NCBI RefSeq assembly: GCF_001418205.1
Contig: NZ_LIQF01000006.1
Coordinates: forward strand, 204,464-268,463
Length of the DNA stretch: 64,000 bases
Source: Marinomonas fungiae
Lineage (GTDB): Bacteria > Pseudomonadota > Gammaproteobacteria > Pseudomonadales > Marinomonadaceae
Direction of reading: 5' to 3'
Numbering within the stretch: position 1 is the first letter of the stretch; each line of letters begins with the position of its first letter. The notes below the pieces were generated by a model. It saw only the letters and a program-made list of their open reading frames with translations, was not told the origin of the DNA and ran no database searches. Both the position numbers and the translations under genes were made by a program. Of the stretch, positions 8,492 to 17,439 are shown piece after piece.

Positions 8492-10210
8492 ATGAACCGA
8501 TTAAACCGCTATATACCTGCAACCGTCTGGTTAAAGGAATACACCCGCGGAGATATGCAAACCGACATGATGGCCAGCATTATTGTGACCATCATGCTGA
8601 TTCCACAGAGCTTGGCCTACGCCATGCTAGCAGGATTACCTCCTGCTGTGGGTTTGTACGCTAGTATTTTACCCTTGATTGCTTACGCTCTGTTTGGCTC
8701 AAGTAGAACACTAGCCGTAGGGCCTGTAGCGGTAGTATCTATGATGACGGGCACAGCAGCATTGCAATTTGCCGCACCGAACACAGCCGAATATCTCTCA
8801 GTTGTGATTCTGCTAGCTGCTGTGTCAGGCCTATTTTTATTACTATTAGGCTTATTTAAATTGGGTTTTTTAGCCAACTTATTAAGTCACCCAGTTATTT
8901 CAGGGTTCATTAGTGCATCGGCCATTTTAATTGCTCTAGGGCAGGTAAAACACATTCTTGGAGTCAAAGCTTCAGGTCATAATTTGATCGAGATGCTAGA
9001 AAGCATGTGGCACAACTTAGCGGACACCAACCTCACAACCTTAGTCATTGGTGTTGGCGCTATTATTTCCCTTCATCTGCTACGAAAATATTTTAAGGGC
9101 ATTCTAATGGCTCTCGGATTGTCCAGTCACCAAGCACAACTTGCATCGAAAGCAGGGCCCGTACTGGTCGTGGTGATTTCAACGCTAATCGTCGCCATGA
9201 TGAAGCTAGATCAAACAGGCGTTAAAGTGGTGGGAGAAGTACCTAGTGGCTTTCCTCCTTTAGCTTTACCAAATATGGATTTCAATCTGATCATGGATTT
9301 ACTGCCCGCCGCGATTTTAATCAGCATTGTTGGCTTTGTAGAATCGGTTTCCGTAGCACAGTCTTTTGCCGCTAAACGCAGACAAAGTATTGATCCAAAC
9401 CAAGAGCTTGTAGGCTTAGGTGCTGCTAACCTAAGCTCCGCATTCAGCGGCGGCTTTCCGGTCACAGGTGGCTTCTCTCGATCAGTCGTGAGCTTTGATG
9501 CAGGCGCCAAAACACCGATGACAGGCGTATTTACTGCATTACTGATTCTACTCACTTTGAGCTTTTTAACTGGGGCATTTTACTATCTACCAAAAGCGGT
9601 TTTGGCCGCAACGATTGTAGTGGCAGTTGTCCAGCTTATTGATGTAAAAGGCTTTCTAGAAGTGTGGCGTTACTCAAAACAAGACGCCAGTGCATTGATC
9701 GCTACTTTTACAGTTGTGCTATTAGCGGGAGTAGAAGCTGGCATCATCACGGGCGTGAGCTTGTCGTTGCTATTATTCCTATGGCATGCCAGCCATCCAC
9801 ATATTGCTGTCGTCGGTCGCGTTGCAGGGACGGAGCACTTTCGCAATGTGGAGCGCTTTCAAGTAGAAACAAACAAAGAAGTTCTAACTGTTCGCATCGA
9901 TGAAAGCCTATTCTTTGCCAACGCCCGAGTTTTGGAAGACAAAATCACTCAACTGGTTGCCCAGAACAAGGAAGTCAAGGACGTGGTTCTAATGTGCACC
10001 GCCGTTAATATGATCGACGCCAGCGCCTTGGAAAGTTTAGAAATGATTTGTGAGCGATTACATTCCACTGGCATTCACTTACATTTGTCAGAAGTCAAAG
10101 GCCCGGTAATGGATCGATTAAAAGGCTCGACTTTAATCTCTCATCTAAGCGGCAACATTTACTTAACTCAAAATCAAGCATTTGAAGACCTCTGCCGCAG
10201 CAAAGGGTGA
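8492..10210 (+). CDS. SulP-family anion (sulfate) permease with STAS domain
   Basis: 572 residues: about 10-14 membrane segments (30-430) followed by a cytoplasmic STAS domain (about 445-560). The N-terminal motif MLIPQSLAYAMLAGLPP and the later GGFPVTGGFSRS are hallmarks of SulP transporters, which move sulfate, bicarbonate or other anions. The STAS domain keeps MCTAVNMIDASALESLE. It is translationally linked to the persulfide-dioxygenase-like gene (8-base gap), so sulfate or sulfite is a plausible substrate. Import or export cannot be told from sequence. Its stop codon lies inside the terminator stem. Confidence 0.88.
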   Translation: MNRLNRYIPATVWLKEYTRGDMQTDMMASIIVTIMLIPQSLAYAMLAGLPPAVGLYASILPLIAYALFGSSRTLAVGPVAVVSMMTGTAALQFAAPNTAEYLSVVILLAAVSGLFLLLLGLFKLGFLANLLSHPVISGFISASAILIALGQVKHILGVKASGHNLIEMLESMWHNLADTNLTTLVIGVGAIISLHLLRKYFKGILMALGLSSHQAQLASKAGPVLVVVISTLIVAMMKLDQTGVKVVGEVPSGFPPLALPNMDFNLIMDLLPAAILISIVGFVESVSVAQSFAAKRRQSIDPNQELVGLGAANLSSAFSGGFPVTGGFSRSVVSFDAGAKTPMTGVFTALLILLTLSFLTGAFYYLPKAVLAATIVVAVVQLIDVKGFLEVWRYSKQDASALIATFTVVLLAGVEAGIITGVSLSLLLFLWHASHPHIAVVGRVAGTEHFRNVERFQVETNKEVLTVRIDESLFFANARVLEDKITQLVAQNKEVKDVVLMCTAVNMIDASALESLEMICERLHSTGIHLHLSEVKGPVMDRLKGSTLISHLSGNIYLTQNQAFEDLCRSKG

Positions 10211-10232
10211 TCCTATGATCACCCTTTCTTTT
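10202..10232 (+). terminator. Terminator of the MBL-SulP operon
   Basis: The stem AAAGGGTGATC/GATCACCCTTT (10202-10212 with 10217-10227, loop CTAT) is followed by CTTTT. The SulP stop codon TGA is part of the left arm. Confidence 0.82.
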
Positions 10233-10255
10233 GGTCCATAATATTTGAACTTAAA

Positions 10256-10531
10256 CTACTTTGGCTGCTTGATCTGCAGAATCATACGATTCTTATCTAA
10301 CAATGCTGGACCAATTCCCTTTACTTTCGTTAAGTCATCCACATTCATAAAAGGGCCGTTTTGGTCGCGGTACGCGACAATGGCCTCCGCTTTACTTTGG
10401 CCAACACCACTCAGCGCCAAAGCAAGTTGGTCAGCGGTCGCCGTGTTCAAATCTAACGGTTCTGCAGCAAGGCAGGCGAAGGAAAAAATACACAGAGATA
10501 ACGCTAGCAGGCGTTTTAGTGAAAATATCAT
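10256..10531 (-). CDS. ComEA-like exported helix-hairpin-helix protein
   Basis: 91 residues with a Sec signal peptide (LLALSLCIFSFACLAAEP, cleavage near residue 22) and then a tandem helix-hairpin-helix domain: LDLNTATADQL, LSGVGQSKAEAIV and VKGIGPALL. This is the DNA-binding module of ComEA, which binds incoming DNA in the periplasm during natural transformation. Such short stand-alone versions are common in gammaproteobacteria, and a role in competence is only inferred. It lies downstream of pyrF on the same strand, but a terminator separates them. Confidence 0.85.
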   Translation of the reverse strand: MIFSLKRLLALSLCIFSFACLAAEPLDLNTATADQLALALSGVGQSKAEAIVAYRDQNGPFMNVDDLTKVKGIGPALLDKNRMILQIKQPK

Positions 10532-10577
10532 TTGGCATACTCCTTATGCTTTAGTTACGGCTTCCTGCCGATAATAA

Positions 10578-10602
10578 AAAACCGATCTCTAGGATCGGTT
10601 TT
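10578..10602 (-). terminator. Terminator of pyrF
   Basis: The stem AAAACCGATC/GATCGGTTTT (10578-10587 with 10593-10602, loop TCTAG) is followed on the minus strand by TTATTAT. It ends the ihfB-lapA-lapB-pyrF run. Confidence 0.78.
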
Positions 10603-10634
10603 CAGGATAGCATAACTATTATCCAGCTCAAGCT

Positions 10635-11342
10635 TTAAGCCAATACACCTAACTCATTATTGACCTGAGTTAACACTGCTATAGGATCAGCAGCCTGAGT
10701 AATAGGACGTCCCATTACTAAGTAATGGCTACCCGCTTTCATCGCTTCACTAGGCGTCATAATGCGCTTTTGATCACCTTGCTCAGAACCTACGGGGCGA
10801 ATTCCAGGTGTGACCAAGACAAAATCTTTACCCAAAGTGTCTGATAGCATTTCAGACTCTTGCGCAGAACATACCACACCATCCATACCCGACGATTGCG
10901 CTAATTTCGCTAGACGCATCACGTGATCACGTGGCGATAAGTCGATACCAATTTCAGACAAATCGCTTTCGTCCATACTGGTTAAAACCGTTACCGCGAT
11001 CAACAGAGTATTGTGATCGTGAATCTGGGCCAAGGCATTGGCAGACGCTTCCATCATACGGCGGCCACCGCTGGCGTGTACATTCACCATCCAAACACCT
11101 TCTTTCGCAGCAACAGAGACTGCATTCGCTACCGTGTTTGGGATATCGTGGAATTTAAGATCTAAGAAGACATCAAAATCTAGCTTATGCAACGCTTCCA
11201 AAATTGCCGGACCCGCTTTGGTAAACAGCTCTTTACCGACTTTCACACGACACAATTTTGGGTCTAAACGCTTTGCCATCGCCGTAGCTTGTTCGATTGT
11301 TGGGTAGTCTAAGGCTACAACGATTGGAGATTGGCAAGTCAT
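10635..11342 (-). CDS. pyrF: Orotidine 5'-phosphate decarboxylase
   Basis: 235 residues. It catalyses the last step of UMP synthesis, OMP to UMP. The TIM-barrel active site is clear: VALDYP at the N terminus, VKVGKELF, the catalytic Asp-Lys-x-x-Asp in DLKFHDIPNT, and the phosphate-binding TPGIRP. I chose the ATG at 11342 because it is preceded by GAGGAA at proper spacing and gives the family N terminus MTCQSPIVVALD. A longer frame to 11408 adds an unrelated 22 residues. It lies 23 bases after lapB, an order shared with Pseudomonas. Confidence 0.95.
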   Translation of the reverse strand: MTCQSPIVVALDYPTIEQATAMAKRLDPKLCRVKVGKELFTKAGPAILEALHKLDFDVFLDLKFHDIPNTVANAVSVAAKEGVWMVNVHASGGRRMMEASANALAQIHDHNTLLIAVTVLTSMDESDLSEIGIDLSPRDHVMRLAKLAQSSGMDGVVCSAQESEMLSDTLGKDFVLVTPGIRPVGSEQGDQKRIMTPSEAMKAGSHYLVMGRPITQAADPIAVLTQVNNELGVLA

Positions 11343-11365
11343 GAAAATTCCTCTGAATATAAAGT

Positions 11366-12538
11366 CTACTCTCCTTCTAAACCATGAATCGGTTTCACCG
11401 TACCCCAACTCTTACAACTTGGACATTGCCAATGTAGTTGATGACCTGAGAAACCACACTGACGACAGCGATGCTTAGGCTTAGAAGAAGTTAATTGCTC
11501 GATTAATTCGTACAAAACACTTAAGTTTTCTTGGTCGTGCCCCTCAGAATCCTGGCGTTGCATATCAATCAGCTCCTGGAATCCTTTAATCGTCGGATGG
11601 GCACGTAATTGCTCTATTATAAACTGTTCTGCGAACTCTTTGTCATCTTGCGCATAATGTTCTGTCAAAGCACGAATCAACGTAGCGGAAGGATGCTTTT
11701 TGAGTTGCTCTTGCAGGAACTTGATGTAACCACCACCGCCCCACACCTGCAAATAACATTCACGCAGTTTATAGATAACAACTGGCAAGAACTCATGATC
11801 CTGATCAGCGACCATTTTCAGTTCTTTGATTGCATCTCGATAACGTTTTTGACTAATGAAAATATCAGCTAGGCCAATACTCGCGCGCACGCAGTCAATA
11901 TCCACTTCGATAGCAGACTTATATTTCTGAAAAGCTTGAGTCCACTGCTCTTTATGAATCGCCTCTTCTGCCACCTCACAGTAAAAGTGCGCCAAACGCT
12001 GGGCTTGCCTGCGACTCGGGAAATCCGCTTGCAACTGATGGGCAATACTGATCGCTTTCTCCCAGCTTTGCTCAAACTCATATAGGTCCACCAACAACGT
12101 GAAGATTTCTTTCTGAAATTCCGTTTTACGAGCGGCAATATTCAGCAATAGTCGCTCAGCTCGATCCAGTAAGCCAGCCGACATAAAATCACTGGCCAAT
12201 TCAAGTTGCACTAAACGAGTGTCTCGAGGCGAAATATCCGGGCGGGCTAGCAGACTCTGATGGATGTTGATGGCTTTTTGAATTTCGCCTTTCTTGCGAA
12301 ACAAATTACCCAGTGTTAGGTGGATATCAAAGGTGTCAGAATTGACCTCGAGGGAATCCACAAAGGCATCAATGGCCTCTGATTGCTGACCATTGAGGAG
12401 ATGATTTAAGCCCCGAAAATAATCATTCGGGACTTTTTTAAGTTCTTGATCTTGGGTTTCTTTGGTACGGCGTCGACCTAGCATCCAGCCAATGAACAAA
12501 GCAACGAAGAGAACGACAAATAAGCCCCACTCGGTCAA
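11366..12538 (-). CDS. lapB: LapB/YciM, TPR regulator of lipopolysaccharide synthesis
   Basis: 390 residues with one N-terminal membrane anchor (about 4-20), then tandem TPR helices (about 40-340) and a C-terminal rubredoxin-like metal site with two CxxC pairs (CRQCGF and CPSCKS). LapB presents LpxC to the FtsH protease and so balances LPS and phospholipid synthesis. The start is an uncommon TTG, supported by a GGGAG ribosome site and by the membrane anchor, which would be lost from the next ATG. It follows lapA by 4 bases. Confidence 0.93.
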   Translation of the reverse strand: MTEWGLFVVLFVALFIGWMLGRRRTKETQDQELKKVPNDYFRGLNHLLNGQQSEAIDAFVDSLEVNSDTFDIHLTLGNLFRKKGEIQKAINIHQSLLARPDISPRDTRLVQLELASDFMSAGLLDRAERLLLNIAARKTEFQKEIFTLLVDLYEFEQSWEKAISIAHQLQADFPSRRQAQRLAHFYCEVAEEAIHKEQWTQAFQKYKSAIEVDIDCVRASIGLADIFISQKRYRDAIKELKMVADQDHEFLPVVIYKLRECYLQVWGGGGYIKFLQEQLKKHPSATLIRALTEHYAQDDKEFAEQFIIEQLRAHPTIKGFQELIDMQRQDSEGHDQENLSVLYELIEQLTSSKPKHRCRQCGFSGHQLHWQCPSCKSWGTVKPIHGLEGE

Positions 12539-12542
12539 GGGA

Positions 12543-12863
12543 CTACTCCCGCTCCGACAATTCTGACGTTAGGGACGCTTTGCGTAAGTTGTCGATTTCA
12601 GCCTGTAGACTTACCAGCTGTTTCGTTTTCTTGCGAACATTACGTTCTAATCGGAACAATAGTGCACTCGAAGAAGCCAGCGCCAAAACAATGCCTAATG
12701 CAAAAGCAATAATCATGTATAGAGCGATACTTAACTCAGGCGATTGCCAAAGCACCAGATCTAAGGTGATTACCTGACCATTGCGAATTGCAAAGAAAAG
12801 ACCGACAAATAAGAAAAAAGCTAAGGCTACTAGTAGCACCACTCGCTTCAGCCATTTAAGCAT
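12543..12863 (-). CDS. lapA: LapA (DUF1049) inner-membrane protein
   Basis: 106 residues with two membrane helices (about 8-26 and 45-68) separated by a short periplasmic loop (RNGQVITLDLVLWQSPELS), then a basic coiled-coil tail. This matches the LapA/YciS family, partner of LapB in LPS assembly control. It lies between ihfB (66-base gap) and lapB (4-base gap), the conserved gammaproteobacterial arrangement. Confidence 0.9.
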   Translation of the reverse strand: MLKWLKRVVLLVALAFFLFVGLFFAIRNGQVITLDLVLWQSPELSIALYMIIAFALGIVLALASSSALLFRLERNVRKKTKQLVSLQAEIDNLRKASLTSELSERE

Positions 12864-12929
12864 AAAACACCCACATACTGCGTTGATCGACTTATTATGC
12901 CGAGGAGCAGGGAAAATTTCGATAGAAAA

Positions 12930-13232
12930 TTAGCTTAACTCTTTCGTATCTGCGACAGAGTTGACCAATTCACGCAACTCTTTGCCAGGCTTAAAGTGTG
13001 GAACGTATTTAGACCCTAATTCAACAGACTCTCCTGTCTTAGGATTTCGGCCCACGCGAGGCGCACGATAATGTAGAGAGAAACTACCAAAACCGCGGAT
13101 TTCGATACGCTCGCCATTTGCTAACGCTTCGGACATATGCTCTAGCATTGCCTTAACCGCCAACTCAACATCTTTAACTGGTAGATGAGGCTGCTGGTCA
13201 ATTAGCATTTCTATCAGCTCAGATTTTGTCAT
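12930..13232 (-). CDS. ihfB: Integration host factor beta subunit
   Basis: 100 residues of the HU/IHF fold. The DNA-contacting arm carries GRNPKTGE with the kinking proline, and [13 protein letters not shown] matches IHF beta rather than HU. With IHF alpha it bends DNA at promoters, recombination sites and origins. A good ribosome site, GAGAGGAC, precedes the ATG. In many relatives rpsA lies immediately upstream, but here the upstream neighbour is a 209-base gap and then divergent ppa. Confidence 0.95.
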   Translation of the reverse strand: MTKSELIEMLIDQQPHLPVKDVELAVKAMLEHMSEALANGERIEIRGFGSFSLHYRAPRVGRNPKTGESVELGSKYVPHFKPGKELRELVNSVADTKELS

Positions 13233-13441
13233 CAGTGTCCTCTCGACTATATTTTGATCACACCCTTAGACTAGCTAAATTTAGAAAGAAAGCAATAACT
13301 TAACGCAGATTTGGCATAAAATTCTCGCTTTTTTCGGCTTTCTATAACGATTATTTCTGCTTAGACTTTGGGATGACTAGCATCCGACGGGGCTAACTTC
13401 TATAATTGCCGGCATTACTTAACACAAGTGGATATAAAACA

Positions 13442-13972
13442 ATGAGCTTCAAAGACATTCCTGCTGGCCGCGATGTGCCAAACGATATCAACGTAATCAT
13501 CGAAATCCCTGCTGAGGCAAACCCAGTTAAGTACGAAGTAGACAAAGACATGGACGCTCTAGTGGTAGACCGTTTCATGACGGCGCCTATGTTCTATCCA
13601 GCTAACTATGGTTACGTTAACAACACCCTAGCAGACGACGGCGATCCTGTTGACGTGCTAGTGATTACACCTTACCCAGTGGTTCCAGGCTCTGTGATTC
13701 GCTGCCGTCCAGTTGGCGTACTAAACATGTCTGACGAAGCAGGTATGGACGCTAAGCTAGTTGCAGTACCGCATGAGAAGCTGAGCAAAGAATACGGCCA
13801 CATCCAAGACGTAAACGACATTCCACAACTACTACGTGATCAAATCGAGCACTTCTTCGAAAACTACAAGAAGCTTGAAAAAGGTAAGTGGGTAAAAGTT
13901 GAAGGCTGGGCGAATGCTGAAGAAGCTCGCAAGGCCCTAGTTGAAGGCGTAGAAGCTTACAACGCTCAGTAA
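13442..13972 (+). CDS. ppa: Inorganic pyrophosphatase
   Basis: 176 residues, typical of family I bacterial enzymes. It hydrolyses pyrophosphate and so pulls biosynthetic reactions forward. The signature DDGDPVDVL with three metal-binding Asp residues, plus [12 protein letters not shown] and the KxxxK region near [11 protein letters not shown], are intact. The ATG at 13442 gives the family N terminus MSFKDIPAG, and a longer frame from 13406 runs through the promoter region. A TATAAT box at 13401-13406 may be its -10 element, though the -35 is poor. Confidence 0.97.
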   Translation: MSFKDIPAGRDVPNDINVIIEIPAEANPVKYEVDKDMDALVVDRFMTAPMFYPANYGYVNNTLADDGDPVDVLVITPYPVVPGSVIRCRPVGVLNMSDEAGMDAKLVAVPHEKLSKEYGHIQDVNDIPQLLRDQIEHFFENYKKLEKGKWVKVEGWANAEEARKALVEGVEAYNAQ

Positions 13973-13997
13973 TCTTACGATTACTTTGAATCTAAAC

Positions 13998-14023
13998 AGC
14001 CGATCCATTTGGATCGGCTTTTT
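13998..14023 (+). terminator. Terminator of ppa
   Basis: The stem AGCCGATCC/GGATCGGCT (13998-14006 with 14011-14019, loop ATTT) is followed by TTTTT. It lies between convergent ppa and trxB and may serve both, though the minus-strand T-run is weak. Confidence 0.8.
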
Positions 14024-14053
14024 CGCTTATGGCACAGGCTTGGTTTATTTACA

Positions 14054-15022
<969 letters not shown>

Positions 15023-15142
15023 TTAAATTAGATATCCTAGCCGAGGGTTAACACGGCTTCGTTATGGGCATAGGATAAAGAAACCGTTATCAAATAGACA
15101 CCGAAGAAAATTAATTACGGAAATAGAGGTATTCTATGAATT

Positions 15143-15886
15143 TTAAACGCCACAACAAGGGCACTCAGGGTCTTGAGACAAACGCATGCTGCGCCATTCA
15201 CCGCTTAGACCATCAAATAATTGCAGAACACCATGTCGTACAGTACCTTTAGCACTCAACAACTTGATCGCGACCAACGCTTGCTGAACCCCAATCGTCC
15301 CTACTACAGGCCCAATAATGCCATTGGTATTACAGCTAAGTTGCTGATCAGAAAGGTCTGGATATAAGCATTCGTAGCAAGGCGAGCACTGTTCATCGTA
15401 TCGAAATACCACCAACTGCCCTTCCCAACGAATTGCCGCACCACTAACCAATGGAATCTTGTGAGCCTGTGCCCAACGATGCACCATTTGACGCGTCGCG
15501 AAATTATCGCAACAATCCAAAATCACATCTGCACCAGATAAGCAAGCTTCAATATTCTCTTCATTTAAACGAAGCTGGTGGACTAACAGCTGCACCTCAG
15601 AATTACGTGCTTGTAAGTGCTCTTGTGCTGCTAGAACTTTAGGTGTGTGCACATCTTGCTCAGTGTAAAGCACTTGGCGAGGTAGGTTACTTAGCTCGAT
15701 CTCATCATCATCAATCAAGGTCAGAATACCCACACCAGCCCCAACTAGATAGGTCGCCGCAATATTCCCTAAGCCACCGGCTCCGATAATCACAGCGTGC
15801 TTACCTGATAGGTTCATCTGGCCTTCAATGTCAAAGTTCGTAAGTAGTAACTGACGACTATAGCGTAGTAACGATTGTTCATTCAT
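15143..15886 (-). CDS. moeB: E1-like adenylyltransferase, MoeB/ThiF family
   Basis: 247 residues. The ATP-binding GAGGLGNIAATYLVGAGVG, the adenylation motif RQVLYTEQDV, and two zinc-binding CxxC pairs (CSPCYECLYP region and CPCC near the C terminus) are clear. Enzymes of this family adenylate the C terminus of MoaD or ThiS for sulfur transfer in molybdopterin or thiamin synthesis. No moa or thi gene is adjacent, so MoeB is chosen over ThiF on general similarity only. The gene is divergent from gsk, sharing a 68-base promoter region. Confidence 0.82.
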   Translation of the reverse strand: MNEQSLLRYSRQLLLTNFDIEGQMNLSGKHAVIIGAGGLGNIAATYLVGAGVGILTLIDDDEIELSNLPRQVLYTEQDVHTPKVLAAQEHLQARNSEVQLLVHQLRLNEENIEACLSGADVILDCCDNFATRQMVHRWAQAHKIPLVSGAAIRWEGQLVVFRYDEQCSPCYECLYPDLSDQQLSCNTNGIIGPVVGTIGVQQALVAIKLLSAKGTVRHGVLQLFDGLSGEWRSMRLSQDPECPCCGV

Positions 15887-15954
15887 AGCATAAATCCTGC
15901 CCGATCGATCAGCATTTTGCTAATATCTAGGCATTGTATTACTGGAATAATAAA

Positions 15955-17253
15955 ATGAAATTTCCCGGCCGCAGAAAGATAAAGCACTACTTCCCAGCCA
16001 CACAGGGCAAACACAGACTTCCGAAATCAGAAGTCCACCCCACTCAAGACACCTATATTGTTGGCCTAGATGAAACCATTGTGGATGTGATTGCGACGGT
16101 CGATGACATATTTCTGGCGCAACATGGTATCCGAAAAGGACTGTCAAACCTAGTCACGCCAGAACAAGCCAGCGCGATCTACCAAGAACTGATTGCTGAA
16201 AACCGTATATCGGATCACTTTGCTGGCGGTACCATTGGCAACACCTTACACAACTACTCTGTCTTAGCTGACGACAAATCTGTGCTTCTAGGGGTCATGT
16301 CAAACCAGATTACGCTTAACTCACCCGAATACTATTATCTGTGCGATACAAGCAGTAATGTCGATATGCATCATTTACAAGGTGTTGCTGGAGACATTGG
16401 ACGGGGGATTACTTTAATTACAGAGGATGGAGAGCGCACTTTCGCTATCGCCCCCAATACCATGGACGATATTGAGCCAAGTAGTGTAAACGAAGAGCTG
16501 ATTGCCAATGCCGCGGCTTTTGTCACCTGTGCCTATCCTCTGCGTCATGCAGATAAACCCATCAAAGCAACACTTATGAAGTGTCTAGAGCTTACTAAAC
16601 AATATAACGTACCAGTGATAATTACCTTAGGCACACAACACTTGGTAGAAGAATTTCGCGATGAAATCCAACTCATCATCGAGAAATACGCATCTGTCGT
16701 CGCCATGAACGAACAAGAAGCCGAGGCATTAACAGGAGAACCGAAAGCGCTGTTAGCCGCTGAAAAAACCCTAGAATGGTGCGATATGGTACTCCTTACA
16801 GCTGGCGCGGAAGGATTGTACTTATGCGGTTATTGCGATGATCAATACAAGCGCGCAACGACTCACTCAATCAAGTCTCAAGATATTACCAACTTTAACC
16901 AATGGGAGTTTTCGAGGCCACAACATAAACAAGATTGCGAAGCGCCAATAAAAGTCTATTCGCATATTGATCCTTATCTCGGCGGTCCAGAACGCATTTG
17001 CAACACAAATGGCGCAGGGGATGGTGCGCTGTCTGCCCTACTGCATGACATCGCTGCCAACTACTATCACTTGCAACAGCTGCCACACAGTAGCAAGCAC
17101 ACTGCCAAGCACCTATCCTACTCTTCGTTTGCACAAATTTGTAAATACGCAAACCGAGTCAGTTATGAAGTACTAAGCCAACATTCACCAAGACTTTCGA
17201 AAGGACTACCCGAGCAAGAAGACAGCTTAGAACAAGCATACTGGGCAAGATAG
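15955..17253 (+). CDS. gsk: Inosine-guanosine kinase
   Basis: 432 residues of the PfkB/ribokinase fold. The N terminus MKFPGRRKIKHYFPAT is characteristic of enterobacterial Gsk, and the catalytic anion-hole motif NTNGAGDGALSALL near residue 350 contains the catalytic Asp. Gsk phosphorylates guanosine and inosine to GMP and IMP in purine salvage. Substrate-binding FAGGTIGNTLHNYSVL is present. I placed the start at 15955 because it restores the family N terminus. It is followed directly by a terminator shared with tRNA-Leu. Confidence 0.92.
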   Translation: MKFPGRRKIKHYFPATQGKHRLPKSEVHPTQDTYIVGLDETIVDVIATVDDIFLAQHGIRKGLSNLVTPEQASAIYQELIAENRISDHFAGGTIGNTLHNYSVLADDKSVLLGVMSNQITLNSPEYYYLCDTSSNVDMHHLQGVAGDIGRGITLITEDGERTFAIAPNTMDDIEPSSVNEELIANAAAFVTCAYPLRHADKPIKATLMKCLELTKQYNVPVIITLGTQHLVEEFRDEIQLIIEKYASVVAMNEQEAEALTGEPKALLAAEKTLEWCDMVLLTAGAEGLYLCGYCDDQYKRATTHSIKSQDITNFNQWEFSRPQHKQDCEAPIKVYSHIDPYLGGPERICNTNGAGDGALSALLHDIAANYYHLQQLPHSSKHTAKHLSYSSFAQICKYANRVSYEVLSQHSPRLSKGLPEQEDSLEQAYWAR

Positions 17254-17256
17254 AAA

Positions 17257-17289
17257 TAAAAAAGCCGACTTAAAGAAGTCGGCTTTTTT
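17257..17289. terminator. Bidirectional terminator between gsk and tRNA-Leu
   Basis: The stem GCCGACTT/AAGTCGGC (17264-17271 with 17276-17283, loop AAAG) has an A-run on the left and a T-run on the right, so it can end gsk (plus) and tRNA-Leu (minus). Confidence 0.82.
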
Positions 17290-17293
17290 AATA

Positions 17294-17379
17294 TGGTACC
17301 AGTGGCCGGACTCGAACCGGCACGCTTTATAGGCAATGGATTTTGAATCCATCGTGTCTACCAATTCCACCACACTGGC
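17294..17379 (-). tRNA. tRNA-Leu (CAA)
   Basis: An 86-base class II tRNA with encoded CCA. The acceptor GCCAGTG, the anticodon arm ATGGA-TTCAAAA-TCCAT with anticodon CAA, a long variable arm (TTGCCTATAAAGCGT) and the T-loop GTTCGAGTC are clear. It decodes UUG. Confidence 0.96.
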
Positions 17380-17397
17380 TTTGAAATTGTGTCGCAC

Positions 17398-17425
17398 ATT
17401 TTAGTGTTTTTAACTTTTCTGTCAA
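17398..17425 (-). promoter_or_regulatory. Sigma70 promoter of tRNA-Leu
   Basis: On the minus strand, a perfect TTGACA (17425-17420) and TAAAAT (17403-17398) are 16 bases apart. The predicted start is near 17391, about 12 bases before the tRNA. Confidence 0.75.
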
Positions 17426-17439
17426 TGGCTTAGTTGAAA

